Source: Clostridiales bacterium
GTDB taxonomy: Bacteria; Bacillota; Clostridia; Peptostreptococcales; Anaerovoracaceae
Reading direction: 5' to 3'
Length of the DNA: 49,085 nt
Assembly (NCBI GenBank): GCA_015058205.1
Contig: SVCS01000004.1
Coordinates: 1-49,085, forward strand
Positions 18,045 through 27,667 of this stretch are shown piece by piece. A program made the translations under genes and the position numbers. The notes beneath the pieces are model-generated. The model was given only the letters and a program-made list of their open reading frames with translations, made no database searches and was not told where the DNA came from. Position 1 is the first letter of the stretch. Each line of letters starts with the position of its first letter.

Positions 18045-18835
18045 TAATACAGTTCTGCAGGGCCTTTGTATTCCTGTATGGTATTTCCACCGTCAACAAC
18101 CAAACTTTCGCCTGTGATATAAGAGGCTTCTTTTGATGCCAGAAATACTATGGCATTTGCTACTTCTTCGGCGTCAGCACTTCTGCGCAGCGGCGTATTT
18201 AATCCGCCCGCCGCTTCTGCCTCCGTCTGGGACGCTGTGCCAATCCAACCCGGCAGGACACAGTTCACTGTAATTCCCTTTGAACCGAATTCAATGGCAA
18301 GGGCACGTGAAAGTCCAACAACACCAGATTTGGCAGCGCTGTAGGATGCCTCTCCCGGATTGCTGACTACAGGTCCTGTGACGCTGGAAACATTGACAAT
18401 TCTGCCGTAACCAGCCTCTACCATGAACGGCATGACTTCCTTTGTCACATTGAACGTAATGTTCAGATTGCGGTCAATGGCGTCATCCCAGCTTTCATAG
18501 GTCATATCCAGAAAACCGGAAAAGTCTTCTTCCATACCCACCTGAACCATGCCAGCGTTATTGACCAGAACATCGATTTTGCCGAACTCTTCCGTGACTT
18601 CGGCTACCAGTTTTTTCACCTGTTCCCGGTCCATCAGATCTGCGATGTATCCTTTGGCATCGATTCCTTCTGCCTTCAGTTCTTCTGCCCGCTCATTAAT
18701 CCGATCTGTCGTAGCAACAATGGCGATCTTGCCTCCAAGACCGCCAAGGATTTTTGCTGTATTGAAGCCAATGCCCGTCGGACTGCCTGCCCCTGTCACG
18801 AGGCAGACCTGGTTTTCAAAATCAACAAACTTCAT
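18041..18835 (-). CDS. SDR-family NAD(P)-dependent oxidoreductase (FabG-like)
   Basis: VTGAGSPTGIGFNTAKIL, NNAGMV, YSAAKSGVVGLSRALAIEF, PGWIGT. Confidence 0.93.
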   Translation of the reverse strand: MKFVDFENQVCLVTGAGSPTGIGFNTAKILGGLGGKIAIVATTDRINERAEELKAEGIDAKGYIADLMDREQVKKLVAEVTEEFGKIDVLVNNAGMVQVGMEEDFSGFLDMTYESWDDAIDRNLNITFNVTKEVMPFMVEAGYGRIVNVSSVTGPVVSNPGEASYSAAKSGVVGLSRALAIEFGSKGITVNCVLPGWIGTASQTEAEAAGGLNTPLRRSADAEEVANAIVFLASKEASYITGESLVVDGGNTIQEYKGPAELYY

Positions 18836-18850
18836 ATTGTTTTCTCCTGA

Positions 18851-20254
18851 TTATCTATTGTATGTGCCAATCTCCGCTAACTCTGCAATACAATTATCCC
18901 ATCCCTGAATCAGACGGTCAATATCTTCATCCGTCGTCACAGGTGATACGAGCATCATGTTGTGGAACGGTGTAATGATGATACCGCGGTTATGCAGATA
19001 AAGGTGTGTATAGTACATGAGATCCCAGTCGAAGTTGTTCTTCGCGTCTGTTCCGTTGACCGGCATGGTCGGCATGAACTGGAGCTCGCATCTGGCGCCG
19101 GAACGCGTCAGGCTCCAAGGCACATTGTGTTTTGCCAGAACCGCTTCCAGACCTTTCGCCAGTCTGTCGAGGCCTGCAAACATTCTCTCAAAAGCTTCCT
19201 CCGTCGCGACTTCTGCCAGCTGTGTTCTCATGCATGCGATAGCGAACTGATTAGCCGCTAGCGTTCCGCCGATTCCCATCGGGTCGGAAACGCCGCCGTT
19301 ACCATAAGTCTCTCCGATCTTGTCGGTGATTTCCTTTGTGAATCCATAGACAGAAATCGGAATTCCTCCTGCGATGGACTTGCCGAGTGTTACGAAATCC
19401 GGTTTCAGGTTATGAGCTCTCGTATATCCGCCGTATCCTTCTGAAAGAGTGTGTGTTTCATCGATGATCATATAGGAACCGTATTTGTCGCAAAGGCTGC
19501 GTACGCCGTCGAGATATCCTTCATCAGGAAGAACCATGCCGCAGTTGGTCATAACAGGCTCCAGGAGAACAGCGGCAACATCTTCATGGGCCAGTTCTCT
19601 CTCCATGGCTTCCAAATCATTGAACTCAACAACTCTTGTCAACTGATCTTTTGGCAAACCAGGGTTGGAATCAAAGTGTGAACGAAGACAGAGCTTGCCG
19701 TCATCACCGATGTGCGGCAGGGTTTCGTCCAGACTTCCGTGATAGCACTCCTGCATCACCAGAATCTTTGGACGTCCGGTCAGAGTCCTTGCGTTACGGA
19801 TGACATATCTGTTCGCTTCCGTTGCTGTCATTGCAACCTGCCAGGTCGGAAGACCGAATCTCTTGCTCAGCTCTTTACCGATTTCAAGAGAGTCCAGAGT
19901 CGGCATCATTGTTGTGATTCCCTGATACGCCTTCTCAGCAATCGTCTTCGCTGTCGCATCCGGAGAGTGACCGAACATGGCGCCGGTGTCTCCCAGACAG
20001 AAATCGATGTATTCATTCCCATCGATGTCCCAGCACTTCTGATCTTTCGCTTTTTCCAGGAAAACAGGATGATCCGTTCCCCAGTCCGCCATCCAAGGCA
20101 TCGGAACACCGTCCAGTAAGTTCTCGTGCGCTTTCTCAAAAGCCTCACGGCTTTTCGGCGTTCTCTCATTGAACAGCTTGTCTTCTCTTTCTCTCAGCTT
20201 TGCCAGTTCTTCTACTGTGACTAATCTGTAAGGGCTTTTCTTATCTGTAATCAT
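18851..20254 (-). CDS. Class III aminotransferase (glutamate-1-semialdehyde aminomutase-like)
   Basis: FCLGDTGAMFGHSPDA, ALTATEANRYVIRNARTLTGR-like region, LLEPVMTNCGMVLPDEGYLDGVR, MIIDETHTL, FVTLGKSIAGGIPI (PLP lysine). Confidence 0.9.
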   Translation of the reverse strand: MITDKKSPYRLVTVEELAKLREREDKLFNERTPKSREAFEKAHENLLDGVPMPWMADWGTDHPVFLEKAKDQKCWDIDGNEYIDFCLGDTGAMFGHSPDATAKTIAEKAYQGITTMMPTLDSLEIGKELSKRFGLPTWQVAMTATEANRYVIRNARTLTGRPKILVMQECYHGSLDETLPHIGDDGKLCLRSHFDSNPGLPKDQLTRVVEFNDLEAMERELAHEDVAAVLLEPVMTNCGMVLPDEGYLDGVRSLCDKYGSYMIIDETHTLSEGYGGYTRAHNLKPDFVTLGKSIAGGIPISVYGFTKEITDKIGETYGNGGVSDPMGIGGTLAANQFAIACMRTQLAEVATEEAFERMFAGLDRLAKGLEAVLAKHNVPWSLTRSGARCELQFMPTMPVNGTDAKNNFDWDLMYYTHLYLHNRGIIITPFHNMMLVSPVTTDEDIDRLIQGWDNCIAELAEIGTYNR

Positions 20255-20410
20255 TTCGAATATCCTCCTGCTATTATTTCGCTTCAGGTTTGATGCTTTT
20301 GCATCTTCTTATTTAAAGTATATCCCCCTTTTGTGTTCAAAAAAATAGACAATTTTCATGTATTTCGTTATACTTGTCTTAAATATAAACTATTTTTGAG
20401 GAGAAAAGCT

Positions 20411-21370
20411 GTGCTCGCGAAAGAACAATCTGTTGCTTTTGAACATAATAGCCCTGTTGCTGTCACCCTATACCGTGTCAGCCGTCAGATGCCTCACTAC
20501 CATAGGAATGAGCTTGAGATTATCATGTGCCTCCAAGGGACGGTTGAGGTTTACAGCATGCACGAAAAACATGTGCTGCACGCCGGCGATATCAAAGAAG
20601 CGGATACCTACGACATTCATACCGTAACAGCAGATGCAAAAGCAACCAATAACCTGGTTGTGTCATTTCATTTTGATTTGACTCATCCGCTTTTTGCAGG
20701 CAAAGGCTATGAGCTTTTGTATTATGTCTGCAGCAGTGATGGCATCGACAAGGCAAAGAAGCCTGCCCTTGATAACCTTCGAAAAGTTCTCTGGGCGCTG
20801 CTCTACGAGGAAGTCCGCCATAGCACACACCCTGCAGAATGCTATGAGGAGAGGATCAACTCCCTTTCTGAGGATGTCCTGCGCATTTTGCGGGATAGTT
20901 TCCAGTATTTCAATGATATCAATCTGGATGACACTTATTCCAAAAACATGCAGGACCGGTTTGAGCACATCATTGCTTACATGCTCGAAAACTATGCAGA
21001 CAAAATCACTATGCGTGACATCTGTCAGATGGAGCACTTGAATTACAATTATCTCTCGCAGTTTTTTAAAACCACATCTCTGAAGACCTTCCGTGCCTTT
21101 CTCCATGAAATCAGAGTCTACCACTCAGAGCACCTGCTCCTATGCCATCCGGAGATGTCTGTTCCGGAAGTCGGCTACGCCTGCGGATTCTCGGATCCGA
21201 AATTCTTTTACCGCGAATTCAAAAAGAAGCACGGACACACTCCGCATCAACATCGCATCTGGTACCGCAACTATAACCAACTCGTTTCGGATGATACCGT
21301 TTATTCACTGCAAGAAAAAAAGCAGGCGCTCTACGAGTGTATTGCCTGCTTCTATTCTGAAATGATTTAA
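20411..21370 (+). CDS. AraC-family transcriptional regulator (cupin-type sensor)
   Basis: N-terminal cupin-like RQMPHYHRNELEIIMCLQGTVEVY. C-terminal double HTH ITMRDICQMEHLNYNYLSQFFKTTSLKTFRAFLHEIRV...EVGYACGFSDPKFFYREFKKKHGHTP. GTG start after GAGGAG. Confidence 0.9.
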   Translation: MLAKEQSVAFEHNSPVAVTLYRVSRQMPHYHRNELEIIMCLQGTVEVYSMHEKHVLHAGDIKEADTYDIHTVTADAKATNNLVVSFHFDLTHPLFAGKGYELLYYVCSSDGIDKAKKPALDNLRKVLWALLYEEVRHSTHPAECYEERINSLSEDVLRILRDSFQYFNDINLDDTYSKNMQDRFEHIIAYMLENYADKITMRDICQMEHLNYNYLSQFFKTTSLKTFRAFLHEIRVYHSEHLLLCHPEMSVPEVGYACGFSDPKFFYREFKKKHGHTPHQHRIWYRNYNQLVSDDTVYSLQEKKQALYECIACFYSEMI

Positions 21371-21373
21371 GTA

Positions 21374-22315
21374 CTATGCCCTGTTAAACTTCTCCTTTGG
21401 CTGCTTGCAGCGCGGACATGTCCAGTCGTCCGGAAGATCCTCAAATGCAACGCCGTCATGTTCGGCAGGATCGTAGACGTATCCGCAGATGGAGCAGACG
21501 TATTTGCCGCTTGCCTGCTGTGCAGAGAAGTCGATCTCCGCAAGTACAGTCGGAACTGGGTTATCCAGATCCATCACGCGATTTGCTTCCAGGTTTTCAT
21601 ATCCCTGTGGCGTGTGGGTACCGCAGTATACTGTTGGGTGGTTGCGGATGAATTCACGGATCAGATTCTGCGTTTCACGTGCAGCGGTAAGATCATCAAA
21701 GACCACTGAAAGCTTATCTTCATAGAGCGCCTCATCTATATATGTGATGTCGCCGTGGATCATGTAGAACAAGCCGTTATTTTCTACGATGATGATGCTG
21801 TTGCCGTTGGTGTGACCTTTTGCTTTGATGAGATAAATACCTTCACTGATCTTCTGGCTTGCAGGGAAGTTGTAGTATGCGCCGTCTGTAAACTCTACCG
21901 GAACGATGTTGTCGATACCCTGCAATTCATCAGCGGACACTTCATCTTTGTTGACATAGATTTTTGCATCCGGGAAGGACTTGAGCTCACCGGAATGATC
22001 CGCGTGCTTATGCGTCAGCAGAATTTTCGTAACCTGTTCCGGCTGATATCCCAGTGCTGCAAAAGCTTCCATATAGCTGCAGATATCTTTGCCTGTATAT
22101 AGAGGGCTGTTCTCATCCGGCACTTCCTCCGGTGTCCCTGCAGGAAGCCCTGTATCGACAAGAATCACCTCGTCTCCGGTATCGATGAGATAATTCTGCA
22201 GGCTGCCGCGATAACGAACATTTTTGTCGAACTTCTCCGCTTCCCCTTCGCCTCCAAAGACGAATGGCTGGGAGTAAAACCCGTCTCTTCTGAATTTTAC
22301 TGCTTTGATTATCAT
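21374..22315 (-). CDS. MBL-fold (AHL-lactonase-like) hydrolase fused to C-terminal rubredoxin domain
   Basis: [27 protein letters not shown] (HxHxDH), [25 protein letters not shown]-terminal [39 protein letters not shown] (rubredoxin). Start revised to ATG at 22315. Confidence 0.9.
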   Translation of the reverse strand: MIIKAVKFRRDGFYSQPFVFGGEGEAEKFDKNVRYRGSLQNYLIDTGDEVILVDTGLPAGTPEEVPDENSPLYTGKDICSYMEAFAALGYQPEQVTKILLTHKHADHSGELKSFPDAKIYVNKDEVSADELQGIDNIVPVEFTDGAYYNFPASQKISEGIYLIKAKGHTNGNSIIIVENNGLFYMIHGDITYIDEALYEDKLSVVFDDLTAARETQNLIREFIRNHPTVYCGTHTPQGYENLEANRVMDLDNPVPTVLAEIDFSAQQASGKYVCSICGYVYDPAEHDGVAFEDLPDDWTCPRCKQPKEKFNRA

Positions 22316-22365
22316 ATATGATTTCTCCTTTCTTCTCGAAAACAATAGCCGCAAGAATTGATGAT

Positions 22366-23445
22366 TTATATTCGCCGCCGACTGCAGATGATGGCAGCTA
22401 AAATCAGTGCAGTAATACCACCCACAAGTTTTCCGATGACCATCGGCATAATCATATCCGGTGCATAGCCGGCCATAAAACCAAGGTGATCACCGAAGAC
22501 AAAAGCAACTGAAACAGCAAAGGCAGAATTCATAATCCGACCTTTTTTATTCATCTGTTTGAGCGTACCGTAAACTGGAATACTGTTGGTCAGCGCAAGC
22601 AGAAACCCTGCCACAGAAACATCATTGATGCCGATTTTAGCTCCTGCCCTACCAAGCGGTCCGCCAAAGACCTTGGTCAATATTGCAACCAACGTAAATG
22701 CACCGGAAAGAATGATCGCGATACGACCGATGATAACAAAGACCTCTGTCAGCGGCATGGTTTCCGGAAATACATGAAACTTCGTGAATAGTTCAATCGC
22801 TCCAACGCCGATACCGAAGACGTTGATGGCGAGAACTACCTTCCCCATGGCAGTGAAAACACGAATGATAGCCCTTTCCCACTTCATGAGACAGATGCAG
22901 ATGATGATGGAAAGAACCGTTACAGGGATGGTATTGATCAGGGTGAATGTGAGACTGACTCCGCCGGACAGACCTCCCGCAATCACGCCGAATGGAATCG
23001 TAATCATACCGATGAGGGTGCCCAATGCGAAATCATTACGGTCGTCTTTGTCTATGATGCCGAGGCCCACAGGAATGTTAAAAAGAATCGTTGCACCGAG
23101 CATTGATGAAGTAATATAACCGCCGAGAATAAGACCCTCTGTTGAATCCGCCAGTTCACCTGCAAGAGGTGCACCGCCTACGTCCAGATCCATCAGCATG
23201 CCGGCGAACATTGCCGGATCAAGTCCGAGCGCACGAAAGAAAGGTACGACAACCGGACTAAGAATATCGCCGAGCACCGGTGTGATGACAAGAATACCCG
23301 CTGTTGCCATTGTCAATGGACCAAGCGTGGCAATCCCTTCTTCGAATTTTTCTCCAAGACCAAAGCGTTTCCCGATGATCCAATCCAATGCGCCGATCAA
23401 AGAGAAGAATATCATAATATAGATAATAATATCGTTAACTGTCAT
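22366..23445 (-). CDS. eutH: EutH-family ethanolamine permease
   Basis: [99 protein letters not shown]. Confidence 0.9.
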   Translation of the reverse strand: MTVNDIIIYIMIFFSLIGALDWIIGKRFGLGEKFEEGIATLGPLTMATAGILVITPVLGDILSPVVVPFFRALGLDPAMFAGMLMDLDVGGAPLAGELADSTEGLILGGYITSSMLGATILFNIPVGLGIIDKDDRNDFALGTLIGMITIPFGVIAGGLSGGVSLTFTLINTIPVTVLSIIICICLMKWERAIIRVFTAMGKVVLAINVFGIGVGAIELFTKFHVFPETMPLTEVFVIIGRIAIILSGAFTLVAILTKVFGGPLGRAGAKIGINDVSVAGFLLALTNSIPVYGTLKQMNKKGRIMNSAFAVSVAFVFGDHLGFMAGYAPDMIMPMVIGKLVGGITALILAAIICSRRRI

Positions 23446-23564
23446 AGCTAAGAAAACTGTTATTATCCAAAAAGTAACACACGGTTATCATATCATATTT
23501 TCCACCTTTCGTAATCAATTGAAAACTGTGACACTAGGTCGCAGTTACGACCGCTATCATCTCT

Positions 23565-23663
23565 ATGGTTGTGTTCAAACAGAGGATGACGTTCATCGGT
23601 GTCCTCTGCATGATCCTAATCCTTGTGGCGTGCATTATCATCCATATGTTTGGATCCATGTAA
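23565..23663 (+). CDS. Possible 32-aa single-TM microprotein
   Basis: ATG...TAA reads MVVFKQRMTFIGVLCMILILVACIIIHMFGSM. The next ORF's SD (AGGAGG) begins right after its stop. No clear SD of its own. Confidence 0.3.
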   Translation: MVVFKQRMTFIGVLCMILILVACIIIHMFGSM

Positions 23664-23677
23664 GGAGGTGCAGAATA

Positions 23678-23866
23678 ATGAAAAAAACAAAAGCAAAGCT
23701 CTTCTTCCTGATTGCAGTTCTCCTGGAACTTACCGGCAGTGCGTATGAACGCTATGTCATAGACATATATACATCCGATAACCAGGATGAATACGTCACA
23801 GAAATCCTTCTGCCAGTGACGCATGACAGTGAGGAATTCAATTACCTGGGCGGAGAATTCGTTTAA
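23678..23866 (+). CDS. Small secreted or membrane-anchored protein, unknown function
   Basis: ATG at 23678 preceded by TAAGGAGGTGCAGAATA. MKKTKAKLFFLIAVLLELTGSAYERYVIDIY... signal/TM-like N-terminus. Confidence 0.55.
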   Translation: MKKTKAKLFFLIAVLLELTGSAYERYVIDIYTSDNQDEYVTEILLPVTHDSEEFNYLGGEFV

Positions 23867-23903
23867 GGCTAGTTGCCAGACAATTCATAAAGGAGCGTAA
23901 GCA

Positions 23904-24295
23904 ATGTCAGTATTCGATAAACTGTTCAAGCCGAATAAATTTGACGAGACAATGGATCATGTCTTTGAAGATTTAGCAGAGAACAACCCTGTTTCCAAGC
24001 GAGCAAAGTCAATCATCGAAGAAGCAGCAGACAACATCACGAATTCCCTCGAGCATGAAGTATATGGAAAAACAAAAGAACGTCCGGAAGGACGTCCTTC
24101 AGTACTGGAAGATTATGATTCTGTAAGCGCAGAATGGGACGGCTTGATCGATCAATTGTTCGAAGGGGAGCTGGCAAGTATAAGGTCTGTCCCAACTGCG
24201 GTGAAGCCGCATCTTCGGAACTTGAGAACTGTCCGCACTGCGGAACCTCGCTGCCGGAAGAAACGGCTGCATCTGACTTTCTAATGAAACCCTAG
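23904..24295 (+). CDS. Zinc-ribbon protein, apparently interrupted by a frameshift near 24165-24174
   Basis: Frame 0 (23904-24284) encodes MSVFDKLFKPNKFDETMDHVFEDLAENN...LIDQLFEGEL, then an unlike tail. The -1 frame reads GKYKVCPNCGEAASSELENCPHCGTSLPEETAASDFLMKP*, ending at 24295. Confidence 0.65.
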
Positions 24296-24308
24296 ATTGT
24301 CAGGATAT

Positions 24309-25973
24309 CTATGCTTTGTAGGTCGTTTCACCATTCATGATGGTCTCACAGACTTTCGTCTGATATACCTCCTCAATTGGTATTTCAAAAACATTTCTGT
24401 CAAGAATGATCATGTCCGCATATTTCCCAACCTCGATGGAACCGATTTTGTCTTCCATGCGCATCTGATAGGCGTTGCTGATGGTATAGGCTGTAATGAC
24501 GTCATCCATGGACAGTTTCTCCGATGCAGGCGCAAGTTCATATGCGCTGGGATAAAGATCCTCCCGGTACATTTTTCTTGTACATCCCATCTGAAGTCCC
24601 TTCATTGGTTCCAACCCGAAATCATCGGTCGGATAGTCCGATCCGGCACCGATCTTTGCTCCGCCCTTGAGTACAGATTTCAGTTCATACATCGGCGGCA
24701 GTTCCGGAGGGAGGATGCCCTTCTCTTCTTCAAAAGCGGCATGCCATACGAATGTGGTATTGGCGAGGATGCCGAGCTTTCCGAACTTCGGAACGTCTCC
24801 TTTATGAATGTATGTGGAGTGGGAATCTGTCACCCTTGTGTCGTTAAATCCCGCATCTCTTAAAGACTGTGTCATCACGACGAGTCCGTGGGCTGCCATG
24901 TCGCCGATGCAGTGGACGTTGATATCAAATCCGGCTTCGGCGATTTTCTTTCCCGCCTCGATCATTTCCTCATCGGTAAAAAATGATTTCGGCGCTGTTC
25001 CAATATTGAGATATGGAGCAGAAATCGCCGCGGTCAGATCCTCCAGTGTCCCATCCTGGAACATCTTCACGAAGCTGAACCTGCACTGATCATTGTCGAC
25101 TTTTTTGTCTGCTGCTCTTTTGCTCAGTTCCTTTGCTAAAGCGATTCCATCATCGACTTCCCCGATGCTGTTAACCATTACGCCGCAGCCGCTGAATCTC
25201 TGTTTCAGTTTGCCGCTTTTCACAAAATCGAGAAATCCATCTTTCATGTAATTGAGCATTTCTCCTAGGCCGCCCATATCGCACAGACCGGTCACGCCGT
25301 TGGCGGCGTATTCCTCTGAGAGTTCCAGCATGCTGGCGTTCACTTCTTCCTCATCGATGACTTCAACCCTGTCGGACACCGTGGAAGCCGCCATATTTTC
25401 CACCAGGTAACCGGTAGGATTGCCTTCCTCATCTCTGGCGAAATAACTTCTCCCCGGATGTGGGTCCGGTGTGTCCGCGGTAATTCCTGCCTTTTCGAGG
25501 GCGCAGGAATTGCACCAGGCTACATGTCCGCTTGTTCCGTAGATGAAAACAGGGACGTCGTCGCAAATGCAGTCAAGCATGGACTTGTCCGGCCATATGC
25601 CGTTCTGGATAAAGTATTCTTCCTGAAAGCCCTTGCCGTGGTAATACTTTTTACCCGGGTGCGCTTCTATGTGTTTTCTGATTTCTTCCTGCATTCCCTC
25701 AAGCGTGTAGATCCCATTCAGAACGACGCCGGACTTAAAGAAGGCGCCCATCACAGGATGGCAGTGTCCGTCGATCAGACCGGGCAGCATCAGTTTGCCT
25801 TCCAGATCAACGACCTCCGCTGCTCGCCCTTCTGTCTTCTCTCGTTCGATGAACGCCGCTGCGCCTGCGTTATCTCCCACATACGCAATGCGATTCCCGT
25901 CGATAACGACAGCCTCAGCCCAGTCGCGGTTTTCATTGACCGTATAAATTTTTCCGTTTGTATATGCTTTCAT
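24309..25973 (-). CDS. YtcJ-like metal-dependent amidohydrolase (copy 1)
   Basis: MKAYTNGKIYTVNENRDWAEAVVIDGNRIAYVGD...LPGLIDGHCHPVMGAF...TISNAYQMRMEDKIGSIEVGKYADMIILDRN. Confidence 0.9.
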   Translation of the reverse strand: MKAYTNGKIYTVNENRDWAEAVVIDGNRIAYVGDNAGAAAFIEREKTEGRAAEVVDLEGKLMLPGLIDGHCHPVMGAFFKSGVVLNGIYTLEGMQEEIRKHIEAHPGKKYYHGKGFQEEYFIQNGIWPDKSMLDCICDDVPVFIYGTSGHVAWCNSCALEKAGITADTPDPHPGRSYFARDEEGNPTGYLVENMAASTVSDRVEVIDEEEVNASMLELSEEYAANGVTGLCDMGGLGEMLNYMKDGFLDFVKSGKLKQRFSGCGVMVNSIGEVDDGIALAKELSKRAADKKVDNDQCRFSFVKMFQDGTLEDLTAAISAPYLNIGTAPKSFFTDEEMIEAGKKIAEAGFDINVHCIGDMAAHGLVVMTQSLRDAGFNDTRVTDSHSTYIHKGDVPKFGKLGILANTTFVWHAAFEEEKGILPPELPPMYELKSVLKGGAKIGAGSDYPTDDFGLEPMKGLQMGCTRKMYREDLYPSAYELAPASEKLSMDDVITAYTISNAYQMRMEDKIGSIEVGKYADMIILDRNVFEIPIEEVYQTKVCETIMNGETTYKA

Positions 25974-26007
25974 CTTTCTACCTCGCTTTTAAACCGAATA
26001 ATACCGA

Positions 26008-27612
26008 TTAAACCGGATAATATCTGTATGCAAAATCCAGAAGCTCACGCTGTTTCTTCCATGGGTCCTGCTCCATTTTCATGGTGCAGTCATTGCCGAA
26101 TATCATCGTGTCTCTGGTCTGTGGATCGTATGGCTGCCACGGGGTTCCCTCGATGCCCGGATCTCCGTTTCTGGCGAAATTGGCCCAGGCAGTGCTCATG
26201 TCCAGAGCTAGCTGCGGGTCGATTTCACCGGCAAACTGGGTCGCCGTGACATTATTCAGCGCATAAGCCACTTCGCAGGCGTGGCATGCTCCCATCCAGT
26301 CGTACAGCGTTGACTTTTTATCAAATCGATACATATACGTTTTGCCTCCGGCCAGCGCGTGACGGTAGGCAGCCTCTATGGACGGTATTCTGAAAAACGC
26401 CTCATTGAGAAGAGCCGTCAGCTTCCATTTCCGTTCCTCATCCGGATGCAGTTTTATGAATTCATCGACCCGTTCCATTTCTTCGTCCGTCAGCTGGGAG
26501 CAGAAGTGCTGCGCCAAATCCTCCACATACTGATCGTACATTACAAGATCTTCCCTGACGATTCTCTCGCGTTCTTCATCTGTAAATGGACTGAGGTCGA
26601 TGTCATTCATCAGCAGAACGAAATACCGCCATTCGTCCGCCACCGTTCCGATCATGAAATCAATGTCTTTGCCTTTACCTTCTGCAAGAGCCTTGTACGG
26701 ATCTGCAGGAATCGGACTGGTTCCGCCTTTCAGCGGCATAAAGTAGGCGTCGTTGAGGCACAAACCGGTCTCTTCATCGATTTCCGTATATGCGGCGAAG
26801 AGTTCCTCCACCGGAAGGGCTGCCATGTCGTCCATGGTTTTTGCTCCGGTCGCCGCCGCCAGGCATTGGGCCGGGCTTACACCTTCTTCTATTTCTTTGG
26901 TGAACCGGTCCTCTCCATACAGGAGATTGAGGGTGCCGCTGTGGGCGATCACTCTCTTGAACAGGTTTTCAGCGCCGTCGCACAAAAGCAATGAAGAGAC
27001 TAAGCCTCCGCCCGCTGATTCGCCGAAGATCGTAATGTTATCCGCATCTCCGCCGAAGCTGTCCGCATTCTCGTGGACCCACTTCAGGGACTGTATCAGG
27101 TCAAGGATGCCCAGATACGGTCCTTCCGGGTAGTCCTCCCCTCCCGGGATGCCCCCGAAATCAATGAACCCCATCATGCCGAGTCTGTAGTTCGTTGAGA
27201 TCATAACCACATCCCGATGTTCCCGCACGAAGTGTTCGCCATCATAGAGCGGGTCTGAAGTGCCTCCAAAGCCGAATCCTCCTCCGTGGATGTAGAACAT
27301 GATCGGCTTCTTCGGCTTATCGATATCTCCTGCCCATATATTGAGGGTCAGGTAGTCTTCACTCTGCCTGTTATGGCTTGCCAGCTCTGAATAACATTTG
27401 TACTGATATCCGGATGCACCGAATGTGGCAGCATCAAACAGTTCCTCGCTGTCCTCCGGCCTTTGAGGCGGTCTCCACCTGAGATCGCCAACAGGAGGCT
27501 TGGCAAAAGGTATTCCCTTGAAAATGAGAACGCCTTTCTCCTCATATCCGGCAAATCTCCCGTTCCTGCATGTTATGACAGGTCTGTCTTTGCTGTTCAT
27601 CATCTCTCCCAT
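26008..27612 (-). CDS. Type-B carboxylesterase (copy 1)
   Basis: GVLIFKGIPFAKPPVGDLRWRPPQ, FYIHGGGFGFGG, IFGESAGGGLVSSLLL (nucleophile elbow), GACHACEVAYAL. Confidence 0.93.
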   Translation of the reverse strand: MGEMMNSKDRPVITCRNGRFAGYEEKGVLIFKGIPFAKPPVGDLRWRPPQRPEDSEELFDAATFGASGYQYKCYSELASHNRQSEDYLTLNIWAGDIDKPKKPIMFYIHGGGFGFGGTSDPLYDGEHFVREHRDVVMISTNYRLGMMGFIDFGGIPGGEDYPEGPYLGILDLIQSLKWVHENADSFGGDADNITIFGESAGGGLVSSLLLCDGAENLFKRVIAHSGTLNLLYGEDRFTKEIEEGVSPAQCLAAATGAKTMDDMAALPVEELFAAYTEIDEETGLCLNDAYFMPLKGGTSPIPADPYKALAEGKGKDIDFMIGTVADEWRYFVLLMNDIDLSPFTDEERERIVREDLVMYDQYVEDLAQHFCSQLTDEEMERVDEFIKLHPDEERKWKLTALLNEAFFRIPSIEAAYRHALAGGKTYMYRFDKKSTLYDWMGACHACEVAYALNNVTATQFAGEIDPQLALDMSTAWANFARNGDPGIEGTPWQPYDPQTRDTMIFGNDCTMKMEQDPWKKQRELLDFAYRYYPV

Positions 27613-27667
27613 TGCGTATTACCTTTCTGTATGTTTTCTCCCTGCGTGTTTTCTGGCTTCGGGCCTT

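Noticed and set aside
20290-20320. Small hairpin gatgc-ttttg-catc upstream of the aminotransferase
   Set aside because: Stem is only 4-5 bp; consistent with chance.
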